From Streptomyces actinomycinicus (GTDB lineage: Bacteria; Actinomycetota; Actinomycetes; Streptomycetales; Streptomycetaceae), in contig NZ_JAERRK010000006.1 in the NCBI RefSeq assembly GCF_016741775.1, forward strand, positions 248,001 to 312,000: 64,000 bases of DNA, written 5' to 3'. The first letter of the stretch is position 1. Each line of letters opens with the position of its first letter. Below are positions 37,068-45,629 of the stretch, one piece after another. The notes below the pieces were generated by a model, which worked only from the letters and a program-made list of their open reading frames with translations, was not told the DNA's origin and ran no database searches. The position numbers were made by a program, and so were the translations under genes.

Positions 37068-37970
37068 TCAGGTCAGCTGGGCCAGGGCCTCCATGGCGAT
37101 CCGCTCGAAGACCTTCTCCTCCGTGGCGAAGAGGGAGTCCGGGACCGGCCAGTGGATCACGATCTCGGTGAAGCCCAGCTCCTGGTGGCGGCCCGCGAAG
37201 TCCACGAAGGCGTCCAGGGACTCCAGCGGCCGGCCGCGGTCCGGAGTGAAACCGGTGAGCAGGATCTTGTCCAGCTCGGCCACGTCCCGACCGGTGGCCT
37301 CGCACGCCTCCGCCAGCTTCGCGGCCTGTCCGCGCAGCGCCTCGACGGACTGCTCCGGGGTCCCGGTCTCGTAGAGCTTCGGGTCACCGGTGGTCACCCA
37401 CGCCTGCCCGTGGCGCGCGGCTAGCCGGAGGCCGCGGGGGCCGGTGGCCGCCACCGCGAACGGCAGCCGGGGGCGCTGCACACAGCCCGGTATGTTCCGG
37501 GCCTCGTGCGCGGAGTAGAAGCGGCCCTCGTGCGACACCTCGTCCTCGGTGAGCAGCCGGTCCAGCAGGGGCACGAACTCGGCGAGCCGGTCGGCGCGCT
37601 CGCGCGGGGTCCAGGGCTCCTGGCCGAGGGCGGTGGCGTCGAAGCCGGTGCCACCGGCGCCGATGCCGAGGGTGATCCGGCCCCCGGAGATGTCGTCCAG
37701 GGAGATCAGTTCCTTGGCGAGGGTCACCGGGTGGCGGAAGTTCGGGGAGGTGACGAGCGTGCCGAGGCGCATCCGGTCGGTGGCCGCCGCAGCCGCGGTC
37801 AGCGTCGGTACCGCGCCGAACCAGGGGCCGTCACGGAAGCTGCGCCAGGACAGGTGGTCGTAGGTGTACGCCGTGTGGAAGCCGAGCTGTTCCGCCCGGA
37901 CCCAGGCCGAGCGGCCGCCTTCGCTCCAGCGGCGGTAGGGCAGGATCACGGTGCTCAGACGCAGACTCAT
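37068..37970 (-). CDS. F420-dependent LLM-class oxidoreductase
   Basis: 300-residue luciferase-like monooxygenase TIM-barrel protein. Marks: [21 protein letters not shown] (about 77-97), [20 protein letters not shown] (about 101-120) and the glycine-rich [15 protein letters not shown] (about 177-191). In actinomycetes such proteins usually use coenzyme F420. ATG 37970 ([14 protein letters not shown]) is chosen as the barrel begins there; no RBS is visible. Substrate unknown. Confidence 0.85.
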   Translation of the reverse strand: MSLRLSTVILPYRRWSEGGRSAWVRAEQLGFHTAYTYDHLSWRSFRDGPWFGAVPTLTAAAAATDRMRLGTLVTSPNFRHPVTLAKELISLDDISGGRITLGIGAGGTGFDATALGQEPWTPRERADRLAEFVPLLDRLLTEDEVSHEGRFYSAHEARNIPGCVQRPRLPFAVAATGPRGLRLAARHGQAWVTTGDPKLYETGTPEQSVEALRGQAAKLAEACEATGRDVAELDKILLTGFTPDRGRPLESLDAFVDFAGRHQELGFTEIVIHWPVPDSLFATEEKVFERIAMEALAQLT

Positions 37971-38092
37971 GCGTTCGAGAGTAAGGGGACCGGCTGACAA
38001 GGAAGGAAATGGTCACCGTACGTCGTCGGACGGCCACGCAATGGGCAGGACGGCGGGCTCCGTAATTCGGCGTCGGCGCTTCCTCCGCCCCG

Positions 38093-38245
38093 CCCTCCCT
38101 CAGCTCCCCGGCGGTCTTCCGCCTCCGCCCCCTCAGTTGCCCGGCGGTCTTCCGCCCCCGCCCTCCCTCAGTTGCCCGGCGGTCTTCCGCCCCCGCCCTC
38201 CCTCAGTTGCCCGGCGGTCCTCCGCCCCCGCCCTCCCTCAGTTGC
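38093..38245. repeat. 35-bp tandem array copying the 3' end of kptA
   Basis: Units at 38093-38127, 38128-38160, 38161-38195 and 38196-38230, and a partial one from 38231 that contains the kptA stop (38238-38240) and last codons. Each unit contains CCCTCAGTTGCCCGGCGGTC and then TTCCGCCCCCG. The array therefore seems to have grown by duplication of the gene terminus. Confidence 0.85.
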
Positions 38246-38786
38246 CGCCCGGAAAGCGCAGGTAACGCGGGGGGACGGTGGCTGTCAGCCAGACTCCGTT
38301 GGCGCTGATGTGGAAGACGTGGCCGTCCCGGTGCATGGCGCCGGAGTCGACGGTGAGCACGACGGGCCGGCCCCGTCGGGCACCCACGCGGGTGGCGGTG
38401 TCCCGGTCGGCGGAGAGGTGGACGTCGTGGCGGCTCATGGGCCGCAGGCCCTCCGCGCGGATCGCGTCCAGGTGGCGTGCGACCGTCCCGTGGTAGAGGT
38501 ACGGCGGTGGGGTCGCCGGGGGCAGGCCGAGGTCGACGTCGATGCTGTGGCCCTGGCTGGCGCGGATTCTGGTGCCTTCGATCACGAAGCGCTGTTTGTC
38601 GTTCGTGGCGACCACGTGGTCCAGTTCTTCGCGCGTGAACGCGAAGCCGTGGGCCGTGGCCGCGGCGATCAGGGTGTCGATCTCCACCCAGCCGCCCGGG
38701 TCCGGAGCGAGCCCGATGCGCTCGGGCTGGTGCCGCAGGTGTCTGGAAAGGTACTTCGACACCTTCACGGTGCGCTGTTCGTCCAT
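38238..38786 (-). CDS. kptA: RNA 2'-phosphotransferase Tpt1/KptA
   Basis: 182-residue KptA, which moves an internal RNA 2'-phosphate to NAD+, giving ADP-ribose 1'',2''-cyclic phosphate. Marks: VSKYLSRHLRHQPERIGL (about 9-26, with the Arg-His-Arg/His binding set), LYHGT (about 97-101), GLRPMSRHDVHLS (about 114-126) and DSGAMHRDGHVFHISANGVWLT near 150-170. Bacteria lack the tRNA-splicing pathway that uses Tpt1, so its role here is unknown. A DnaA-box cluster lies in its upstream region. Confidence 0.93.
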   Translation of the reverse strand: MDEQRTVKVSKYLSRHLRHQPERIGLAPDPGGWVEIDTLIAAATAHGFAFTREELDHVVATNDKQRFVIEGTRIRASQGHSIDVDLGLPPATPPPYLYHGTVARHLDAIRAEGLRPMSRHDVHLSADRDTATRVGARRGRPVVLTVDSGAMHRDGHVFHISANGVWLTATVPPRYLRFPGGN

Positions 38787-38842
38787 GCGTCCAGGGTGTG
38801 GGAGAGACGTGGATCACGCAGGCTATTTTTTGCGCACAGGTT

Positions 38843-38896
38843 TGATCCACAACCAAGTGGAGTTATCCACAAGGGAATTGGCGAAGCTGTGGACAA
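38843..38896. promoter_or_regulatory. DnaA-box cluster upstream of kptA
   Basis: Three boxes in 54 bases: TGATCCACA 38843-38851 (8/9), TTATCCACA 38863-38871 (perfect) and, on the minus strand, TTGTCCACA at 38888-38896 (perfect for the Streptomyces form). They fill the gap between the leftward MerR and kptA genes. Confidence 0.82.
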
Positions 38897-38908
38897 GTGA
38901 TAGGCCAT

Positions 38909-39856
38909 TCAGGGGGTTTCGCGAACATTATTTGAGTCGGCCGGAGATGGGATCAGGCCGTCCAAGGAACGTGCAGCAAGCTCGCGTTCGGCTGCCAGTG
39001 CGATGAACTCGGCGGTTCGCTCCCGTCCAACCAGCCTTTCGACGGCGCCGATCGTGTCTGCCGGCAGGGCCACGGAGCGCGTGCCGGAGGGGGCTGCCGG
39101 TGCCATGCCGGCGCCGAGGTGGTTGCGCAGGTGCCTGGTCGCCAAGCCGCGCATGGCACGGGCCAGTTCCGCGTCCACCGTCTGCTGGGCCAGGGGGCGC
39201 AGCCGGCGGACCAGCGTGGCGGCTTCGGCCGCGTGCGCATCCGTGCGACGGGCCGGGTCGTCCAGGTAGCGGGCGAAGACGTATTCCGTGGTGAACTCGA
39301 GGAAACGGGCGGCGATGTGCTCGACCTGGGTCCTCAACTCCCGCAGGTGGGCGGAGATCGCGGACAGTGGTACCCCGGCCGCGTGCAACTCCGCTGCCAC
39401 GGAGAGTTCTTGGGGACTCGGCACCAGGAACGTGTCGGGGTCGTCGTCGACCGGCTCCAGTACGCCCAGGTCGACCGCCTCGGCGACGGCGTCGTCGTCG
39501 GGGGCGCCGCCGAAGCGGTCGTCCAGTTCGGCACGGGTGATGCGGGCGGGCTGTTCGTCCGTCCACGGGCCGTCCACCTCGGTGACCAGTCCGAGGACGC
39601 CGCCCAGGCCGCGGCCGGTGTCCCAGGCGTCCAGGAGTTCCTTGATCGAGGCCAGGCTGTAGCCGCGGTCGAGGAGGTGGGCGATCTGGTGGAGACGGGT
39701 GACGTGGGCGTCCGAGTAGAGGTTGGCCCGGCCACGGCGTTCGGGGCGGGGGAGGAGGCCGCGGTCCTGGTAGGCGCGGATGGTCCTGACCGTGGTGCCC
39801 GTGCGGTGGGCGAGGTCTTCGATGCGGTAGGTCCGAGGGATCGCGGGGTCCGGCAT
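38909..39856 (-). CDS. MerR-family transcriptional regulator
   Basis: 315-residue MerR protein. The N-terminal winged helix is YRIEDLAHRTGTTVRTIRAY (residues 10-29) with DRGLLPRPERRGRANLYSD as the wing, then a coiled coil and a long effector domain (about 120-315) unlike the short metal-sensing types; cysteines for metal are absent. It is probably a sensor of an organic ligand. The gene is leftward, upstream of kptA, and preceded by the hydrolase-SDR gene start region on the same strand. Confidence 0.88.
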   Translation of the reverse strand: MPDPAIPRTYRIEDLAHRTGTTVRTIRAYQDRGLLPRPERRGRANLYSDAHVTRLHQIAHLLDRGYSLASIKELLDAWDTGRGLGGVLGLVTEVDGPWTDEQPARITRAELDDRFGGAPDDDAVAEAVDLGVLEPVDDDPDTFLVPSPQELSVAAELHAAGVPLSAISAHLRELRTQVEHIAARFLEFTTEYVFARYLDDPARRTDAHAAEAATLVRRLRPLAQQTVDAELARAMRGLATRHLRNHLGAGMAPAAPSGTRSVALPADTIGAVERLVGRERTAEFIALAAERELAARSLDGLIPSPADSNNVRETP

Positions 39857-39893
39857 CTTCAGGTCCCCCGGCCGGTGTCCGGTCCCCGCCGGG

Positions 39894-41648
39894 TCACAGC
39901 CGCGGTTCCACCCGTGCCACCCGCCGCAACAGTCCCGGCGCGAACCGTGAGAGCAGGTGCGCTCCCCGCGCTTCCGGCGTCACCGGTACCACCGCCTTGT
40001 TGTGGGCCACGGCGTCCAGGACCGCCGCGGCCACCTTCTCCGGCGGATAGTTGCGCAGCCCGTACAACCGGGCCGACCTCTGCCGGCGGCGCCGCTGTTC
40101 CGCCTCGTCGACGCCGGTGAAGCGGGCCGTGGAGGTGATGTTGGTGTTGACGAAGCCGGGGCAGACGGCCGTGACTCCGATGCCCTGCCCGGCCAGTTCG
40201 GCGCGCAGGCACTCGGAGAGCATCAGGACCGCCGCCTTGGAGGTGCTGTAGGCCGGCAGGGCACGTGAGGGCTGGTAGGCCGCCGCCGACGCGATGTTGA
40301 CGATGTGGCCGCCCTGGTCCCGCTCGGCCATACGTGCCCCGAAGAGCCGGCAGCCGTGGATCACGCCCCACAGGTTGACGTCCAGGACCTTGCGCCAGTC
40401 GTCGGTCGTCGTCGCGAAGAAGGAGCCCGACAGGCCGATGCCCGCGTTGTTGACCAGGACGTCGAGCACGCCGTACTCGCGGTGGACTTTCTCCGCGAGC
40501 TTCTCCATGACCTGCTCGTCGGCGACGTCGGCCGGCTCGGCCCAGGCCTCGGGCGCGCCGACCAGCCGGGACAGCTCGGCGGTGCGGGCCGCGGACTCCG
40601 CGTCACGGTCCACGGCGATCACGCGCGCGCCCGCCTCCGCGAAGGCGAACGCCGTCGCCCGGCCTATGCCGCTGCCCGCGCCGGTCACCAGCACCAACTG
40701 CCCGCCGAACCGGTCGGCATGGCGGCCGGCGGGCTGCCGGGCGGGACGGCCGCCGTCGACGGACATGACGAATTCCCCGATCCAGGAGGCGACCTGATCG
40801 GGCCGGGTGCGCGGGATCCAGTGCTTGGCCGGCAGGGTGCGGCGGGTCAGCTGCGGCACCCACCGGTCCAGGTCGTCGTACAGCCGCTCCGAGAGGAACG
40901 CGTCGCCCTGGGGCGTGATGAGCTGCACGGGCGCGTGCGCGTACGCGTCCGGGCGCGGCCTGCGCAGCCGGGCGCGGACGTTGTCCCGGTACAGCCAGGC
41001 GCCGTGCGCCGCGTCGGTGGGCAGGGAGCCGGTCGGGTAGTCGCCGCCGGGGACCCGCTCGACCCGCTCCAGGATCTTCGGCCAGCGCTTGCCGAGCGGG
41101 CCGCGCCAGGCCAGCTCGGGCAGGACCGGTGTGTGCAGCAGGTAGACGTACCAGGACTTGGCGCCCTGGCCGAGGAGCTGGCCCACCCGGCGGGGGGTCG
41201 GACGCTTCACACGCGCGTTGATCCAGTGCCCGAAGTGGTCAAGGGACGGCCCGGAGATCGAGGTGAAGGAGGCGATACGGCCCTCGGTGCGGCCGACCGT
41301 GACGAACTCCCAGGCCTGCACCGAGCCCCAGTCGTGGCCGACCAGGTGCACCGGGCGGTCCGGGCTGACCTCGTCCACGACGGCGAGGAAGTCGTCGGTG
41401 AGCTTGGCCAGGGTGTAGCCGCCGCGCAGCGGCCGGGGTGCGGTGGAGCGGCCGTGGCCCCGCACGTCGTACAGCACCACGTGGAAGCGGTCGGCGAGGC
41501 GTACGGCCACCTCGGACCAGACCTCCTTGCTGTCCGGGTAGCCGTGCACCAGCACCACCGTCGGCTGTTCCGGATCGCCCAGTTCGGCCACGCACAGCTC
41601 GATCCCGCCGGTCCGCACCCAGCGCTCACGCGCGCCTTCCAGTGTCAC
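39894..41648 (-). CDS. Alpha/beta hydrolase - short-chain dehydrogenase fusion protein
   Basis: 584-residue two-domain protein. Residues about 1-290: alpha/beta hydrolase with VVLVHGYPDSKEVW (oxyanion hole), GHDWGSVQAWEF (nucleophile Asp in GHDWG, an epoxide-hydrolase/haloalkane-dehalogenase type elbow). Residues about 310-584: SDR with TGAGSGIGRATA (NAD(P) loop), VNNAGIGLSG, and catalytic Ser..YSTSK. The GTG at 41648 overlaps the stop of the M24 peptidase by GTGA and follows GGAGGAG, so translation is coupled. Confidence 0.88.
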   Translation of the reverse strand: MTLEGARERWVRTGGIELCVAELGDPEQPTVVLVHGYPDSKEVWSEVAVRLADRFHVVLYDVRGHGRSTAPRPLRGGYTLAKLTDDFLAVVDEVSPDRPVHLVGHDWGSVQAWEFVTVGRTEGRIASFTSISGPSLDHFGHWINARVKRPTPRRVGQLLGQGAKSWYVYLLHTPVLPELAWRGPLGKRWPKILERVERVPGGDYPTGSLPTDAAHGAWLYRDNVRARLRRPRPDAYAHAPVQLITPQGDAFLSERLYDDLDRWVPQLTRRTLPAKHWIPRTRPDQVASWIGEFVMSVDGGRPARQPAGRHADRFGGQLVLVTGAGSGIGRATAFAFAEAGARVIAVDRDAESAARTAELSRLVGAPEAWAEPADVADEQVMEKLAEKVHREYGVLDVLVNNAGIGLSGSFFATTTDDWRKVLDVNLWGVIHGCRLFGARMAERDQGGHIVNIASAAAYQPSRALPAYSTSKAAVLMLSECLRAELAGQGIGVTAVCPGFVNTNITSTARFTGVDEAEQRRRRQRSARLYGLRNYPPEKVAAAVLDAVAHNKAVVPVTPEARGAHLLSRFAPGLLRRVARVEPRL

Positions 41649-42487
41649 TTCTCCTCCGCCCAGCGCCGCACGTGCGGCAGATCGTCGTCCAGCCAGAACG
41701 CGCTCTGCTCGGGGTCCCGGGAGTCGGTGACCACCAGGATCTCCTCGAACTTCGCGCCGGTCCCGCGGAAACCGAGGTGGGGTTCGACCGCCCACAGGCC
41801 CGGCTGCGGGGGGTGGTCCGAGAAGCGGTACGGCGACCACAGCGGTGACCAGCCCTCGCGGTGGCCGTGCAGCGCGTCGGCGGCCAGACCCTTCAGGGAC
41901 TGTGTGCCGAACCCGAACAGGCGGGGCGAGAAGCGGCGCTGCTTCACCCGGTCCACCTTGTGGGCGATCACGCCGAAGGGGTACGCGCGGTGCCGGTTGG
42001 CGTAACCCTGGCGGACCATGAGCCGGTCCACGTCCGCGTAGATCTCGCGCAGCGGGCGCCGCTCGCGCACCTCGCGCAGGATCAGTTCCCGGTGCGCCTC
42101 CAGGTCGGCCATCAGCCGGTCCTGCACCGGGTTCACGCCCAGGGAGCCGGAGTAGCCGATGTCCGCCGTGTACCCCTCGTACACCGGCGCCATGTCCAGG
42201 ATGAACGGCATCCCGGGCTCCAGTGCGCGGTCGGTCGGGAAGAACTGCAGGGGGATGCGGAAGTTCACGAACGCCGTGCGGTCCCCGAACCAGGCGAAGG
42301 GGAGGTGGAACCAGTCCCGCACCCCGCGCTCGCGCAGCCACTCCCGCTGCATCCGCGCCGCCTCGCGTTCGGTCACGCCCGGCTCGAGGCGCGCCGCGAC
42401 CGCCTCCGCGCATTCGTAGGCGAGCCGCTGCACCCGCCTGAAACCCTCCAGTTCCACGGAGAGTCCGCTGCTCACTGCCGTCGTCAT
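41645..42487 (-). CDS. M24-family metallopeptidase-like protein
   Basis: 280-residue pita-bread-fold protein (creatinase/aminopeptidase P/methionine aminopeptidase type). Metal ligands in order: Asp in FILDMAPVYEGYTADIG (two Asp, about 92-105), His in ALHGHREGWSP (about 200), Glu in AVEPHLGFRGTG (about 238) and Glu in AKFEEILVVT (about 253). The short HGHREG form differs from classical M24 enzymes. Coupled by a GTGA overlap to the hydrolase-SDR fusion, implying a joint pathway; substrate unknown. Confidence 0.82.
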   Translation of the reverse strand: MTTAVSSGLSVELEGFRRVQRLAYECAEAVAARLEPGVTEREAARMQREWLRERGVRDWFHLPFAWFGDRTAFVNFRIPLQFFPTDRALEPGMPFILDMAPVYEGYTADIGYSGSLGVNPVQDRLMADLEAHRELILREVRERRPLREIYADVDRLMVRQGYANRHRAYPFGVIAHKVDRVKQRRFSPRLFGFGTQSLKGLAADALHGHREGWSPLWSPYRFSDHPPQPGLWAVEPHLGFRGTGAKFEEILVVTDSRDPEQSAFWLDDDLPHVRRWAEEK

Positions 42488-42838
42488 GCCGCCCCGTCCC
42501 GTCGCCCTGGCGGTCCGTCCGCCGTGCCGTCCGCCGTCCCGGAGACTCGTCGCGTCGACCGGTCCGTAGTCCCGGAGACTCGTTCCGCCGGCCCGTGCGC
42601 CGGCCCTGCGACCCGTCCGTCGACCGCGGTACGTGTCCGTAACTTGACACTGGTGAATGTGACAGTTGTTAGAGGCGGCGTCAATAGGCGGGATCAAGGG
42701 CTGTGGACGACGGCGGCCCCGGGGCTCTGGCACACCCTTGGGTAGGGATCCCTCAGGGACCCGTAATACCTGGGACGGACGGGGAAACGGCTCTGAGGTC
42801 TGACGACGGACGTGGTCCGGATCACTACCGTCGATGCC
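42488..42838. promoter_or_regulatory. Divergent promoter region of M24 gene and ABC operon
   Basis: About 350 bases. Part 42490-42610 is a set of short GGAGACTCGTCGCGTC-like and CCGTCC repeats of low complexity; then comes the AT-richer stretch with the candidate rightward promoter at 42644-42672. The ABC gene may be leaderless, since no RBS precedes its GTG. Confidence 0.5.
42644..42672 (+). promoter_or_regulatory. Candidate promoter of the ABC operon
   Basis: TTGACA at 42644-42649 is a perfect -35; after 17 bases comes TGTTAG at 42667-42672 as a weak -10. Start would be about 160 bases upstream of the ABC gene. Confidence 0.45.
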
Positions 42839-43810
42839 GTGACTGTGATCGCGACCGAAAGCCTGAGCAAGCGGTTCCCCAGGGTGACCGCGCTCGACCG
42901 GCTGTCCGTGGACATCGGGCCCGGTGTGACCGGACTCGTCGGAGCCAACGGCGCCGGCAAGTCCACCCTGATCAAGATCCTGCTGGGCCTGTCCCCCGCG
43001 TCGGAGGGCCGTGCCGAGGTGCTCGGCCTCGACGTGGCCACCAAGGGTGCCGCCATCCGCGAGCGCGTGGGCTACATGCCGGAGCACGACTGCCTGCCGC
43101 CCGACGTCTCGGCCACCGAGTTCGTCGTGCACATGGCCCGCATGTCCGGACTGCCGCCCACCGCGGCCCGCGAGCGCACCGCGGACACCCTGCGCCATGT
43201 CGGCCTGTACGAGGAGCGGTACCGCCCCATCGGCGGCTACTCGACCGGCATGAAGCAGCGCGTGAAGCTCGCCCAGGCCCTGGTGCACGACCCGCAGCTG
43301 GTCTTCCTCGACGAGCCGACCAACGGTCTCGACCCGGTCGGCCGCGACGAGATGCTCGGCCTGATCCGCCGCATCCACACCGACTTCGGCATCTCGGTCC
43401 TGGTCACCTCGCACCTGCTGGGCGAGCTGGAGCGCACCTGCGACCACGTGGTCGTCGTCGACGGCGGCAAGCTGCTCCGCTCCAGCTCCACCACCGACTT
43501 CACGCAGACCACGACCACCCTCGCGATCGAGGTCACCGACAGCGACGCCCACCCCGACGGCACCCGCGCGGTCCGCGAGGCGCTCCTCGCGCGCGGGCTG
43601 GAGACGCACGGGGAGGCCGGCGGGCTGCCCGGCGCCGGACACATCCTGCTGCTGACCGCGACCGGCGAGGAGACGTACGACCGCGTCCGGGACGTCGTCG
43701 CCGACCTCGGCCTCGGCCTGGTGCGCATGGAACAGCGCCGGCACCACATCTCCGAGGTGTTCACCGGCACCGACGAACAGCGGAAGGAGGCCGTCGGCCA
43801 TGGCGGTTGA
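42839..43810 (+). CDS. ABC transporter ATP-binding protein (ABC-2 type, first pair)
   Basis: 323-residue ATPase. Walker A is GANGAGKST (about 34-42), signature YSTGMKQRVK (about 136-145), Walker B LVFLDEPTNGLDP (about 155-167), and the C-terminal extension (about 225-323) is of the long ABC-2 regulatory form. Start GTG 42839, with GTG 42845 also possible. It powers export with the permease whose start overlaps its stop by 11 bases. The cargo is unknown; an exporter or antibiotic-immunity function is common for this family. Confidence 0.88.
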   Translation: MTVIATESLSKRFPRVTALDRLSVDIGPGVTGLVGANGAGKSTLIKILLGLSPASEGRAEVLGLDVATKGAAIRERVGYMPEHDCLPPDVSATEFVVHMARMSGLPPTAARERTADTLRHVGLYEERYRPIGGYSTGMKQRVKLAQALVHDPQLVFLDEPTNGLDPVGRDEMLGLIRRIHTDFGISVLVTSHLLGELERTCDHVVVVDGGKLLRSSSTTDFTQTTTTLAIEVTDSDAHPDGTRAVREALLARGLETHGEAGGLPGAGHILLLTATGEETYDRVRDVVADLGLGLVRMEQRRHHISEVFTGTDEQRKEAVGHGG

Positions 43811-44708
43811 GCACCCCCCGGCAATGCCCGCCGGCGACCAGACCCGCATCCACGACATCGGCTACCGCGGCTACGACGGCCCCCGCCTCGGCCGTTCCTA
43901 CGCCCGCCGCTCGCTGTACTCGCAGTCCCTGCGCGGCGCCTACGGCCTCGGCCGCTCGGTGAAGTCCAAGGTGCTGCCGATGCTGCTGTTCGCGGTGATG
44001 TGCATCCCCGCCGCGATCATGGTGGCCGTCGCCGTCGCCACGAAGGCGCACGAACTGCCGGTGCCCTACACCCGGTACGCGATCATCATGCAGGCCGTGA
44101 TCAGCCTGTACGTGGCCTCCCAGGCGCCCCAGGCGGTCTCCCGGGACCTGCGGTTCAAGACGGTGCCGTTGTACTTCTCGCGGCCCATCGAGACCGCCGA
44201 CTACGTCCGCGCCAAGTTCGCGGCCCTCGCCTCGGCGCTCTTCGTCCTGACCGCCGCGCCGCTGCTCGTGATGTACGTGGGTGCGCTGCTGTCCAAGATG
44301 GGCTTCGCCCACCAGACCGAGGAATTCGCCCAGGGACTGGTCTCCGTGGCCCTGCTCTCACTGCTCTTCGCCGGAATCGGCCTGGTCATCGCCGCCGTCA
44401 CCCCGCGCCGCGGGTTCGGTATCGCCGCCGTGATCGCCGTGATGACCATCTCCTACGGCGCGGTCTCCACCCTCCAGGCCATCGCCTACACCCAGGACAG
44501 CAACAGCGCCGTCCCGTGGATCGGCCTCTTCTCGCCGATCACACTGATCGACGGCGTGCAGTCCGCCTTCCTCGGCGGCAGCTCCGCCTTCCCCGGCGGG
44601 ATCGGCCCCTCCGGCGGCGAGGGCGCCCTCTACGTCGTGGCAGCCCTGGGCCTGATCGCCGCCTGCTACGGCCTCCTGATCCGCCGCTACCAGAAGGTGG
44701 GCCTCTGA
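43800..44708 (+). CDS. ABC-2 family membrane permease (first pair)
   Basis: 302-residue permease with about six helices (MLLFAVMCIPAAIMVAVAVATKA near 60, YAIIMQAVISLYVASQA near 95, ALFVLTAAPLLVMYVGALL near 140, LVSVALLSLLFAGIGLVIAAV near 180, IAAVIAVMTISYG near 210 and a C-terminal helix near 285). Preceded by GGAAGGAGG. The start overlaps the upstream ATPase and its stop is shared by TGATG with the second ATPase, so the four genes are one unit. Confidence 0.85.
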   Translation: MAVEHPPAMPAGDQTRIHDIGYRGYDGPRLGRSYARRSLYSQSLRGAYGLGRSVKSKVLPMLLFAVMCIPAAIMVAVAVATKAHELPVPYTRYAIIMQAVISLYVASQAPQAVSRDLRFKTVPLYFSRPIETADYVRAKFAALASALFVLTAAPLLVMYVGALLSKMGFAHQTEEFAQGLVSVALLSLLFAGIGLVIAAVTPRRGFGIAAVIAVMTISYGAVSTLQAIAYTQDSNSAVPWIGLFSPITLIDGVQSAFLGGSSAFPGGIGPSGGEGALYVVAALGLIAACYGLLIRRYQKVGL

Positions 44709-45619
44709 TGACCACGCTCTCCATCGACCACGTCTCCCGCTGGTTCGGCAACGTCGTCGCAGTCAACGACATCACCATGACCATCGGTCCCGGCGTCACC
44801 GGCCTGCTCGGTCCGAACGGCGCCGGAAAGTCCACCCTCATCAACATGATGGGCGGCTTCCTCGCCCCCTCCACCGGGACGGTCACCCTGGACGGGCAGC
44901 CGGTCTGGCGCAACGAGGAGATCTACCGGCACATCGGCATCGTCCCCGAGCGGGAGGCGATGTACGACTTCCTCACCGGACGTGAATTCGTCGTCGCCAA
45001 CGCCGAGTTGCACGGCCTCGGTGACAAGGCCGCCCAGCGCGCCCTGGCCACGGTCGAGATGGAGTACGCACAGGACCGGAAGATCTCCACGTACTCCAAG
45101 GGCATGCGGCAGCGAGTGAAGATGGCCAGCGCCCTCGTCCACGACCCGTCCCTGCTCCTGCTGGACGAGCCGTTCAACGGCATGGACCCGCGCCAGCGCA
45201 TGCAGCTGATGGACCTGCTGCGCAGGATGGGCGACGAGGGCCGCACGGTGCTGTTCTCCTCGCACATCCTCGAGGAGGTCGAGCAGCTCGCCCGGCACAT
45301 CGAGGTCGTCGTGGCCGGACGGCACGCGGCCAGCGGCGACTTCCGCAGGATCCGCCGCCTGATGACCGACCGCCCGCACCGCTACCTGGTGCGCTCCAGC
45401 GACGACCGCGCCCTCGCGGCCGCGCTGATCGCCGACCCGTCCACGTCCGGCATCGAGGTCGATGTGACCGAGGGCGCGTTGCGCATCCAGGCCGTGGACT
45501 TCGGCCGCTTCACCGCCCTGCTGCCGAAGGTCGCCAGGGACCACGGCATCCGGCTGCTCACGGTCTCGCCGTCCGACGAGTCCCTGGAGTCCGTCTTCTC
45601 GTACCTGGTCGCGGCGTAG
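44708..45619 (+). CDS. ABC transporter ATP-binding protein (second pair)
   Basis: 303-residue ATPase: Walker A GPNGAGKST (about 38-46), signature YSKGMRQRVK (about 130-139), Walker B LLLLDEPFNGMDP (about 149-161) and the His switch SSHILEEVEQ (about 182-191). Resembles the first ATPase at the motif level and is adjacent to a second, smaller permease, as if the transporter is a paired heteromeric exporter. Start ATG overlaps the permease stop by one base. Confidence 0.88.
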   Translation: MTTLSIDHVSRWFGNVVAVNDITMTIGPGVTGLLGPNGAGKSTLINMMGGFLAPSTGTVTLDGQPVWRNEEIYRHIGIVPEREAMYDFLTGREFVVANAELHGLGDKAAQRALATVEMEYAQDRKISTYSKGMRQRVKMASALVHDPSLLLLDEPFNGMDPRQRMQLMDLLRRMGDEGRTVLFSSHILEEVEQLARHIEVVVAGRHAASGDFRRIRRLMTDRPHRYLVRSSDDRALAAALIADPSTSGIEVDVTEGALRIQAVDFGRFTALLPKVARDHGIRLLTVSPSDESLESVFSYLVAA

Positions 45620-45629
45620 GAGGCCGAAG

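Noticed and set aside
38093..38245. Repeat array considered as CRISPR
   Set aside because: Units are directly adjacent with no spacers, no leader or cas genes, and derive from a gene terminus.
41649..42650. A 918-residue extension of the hydrolase-SDR frame upstream to 42650
   Set aside because: This part runs through the M24 peptidase gene in another frame; the GTG at 41648 has an RBS and the GTGA coupling.
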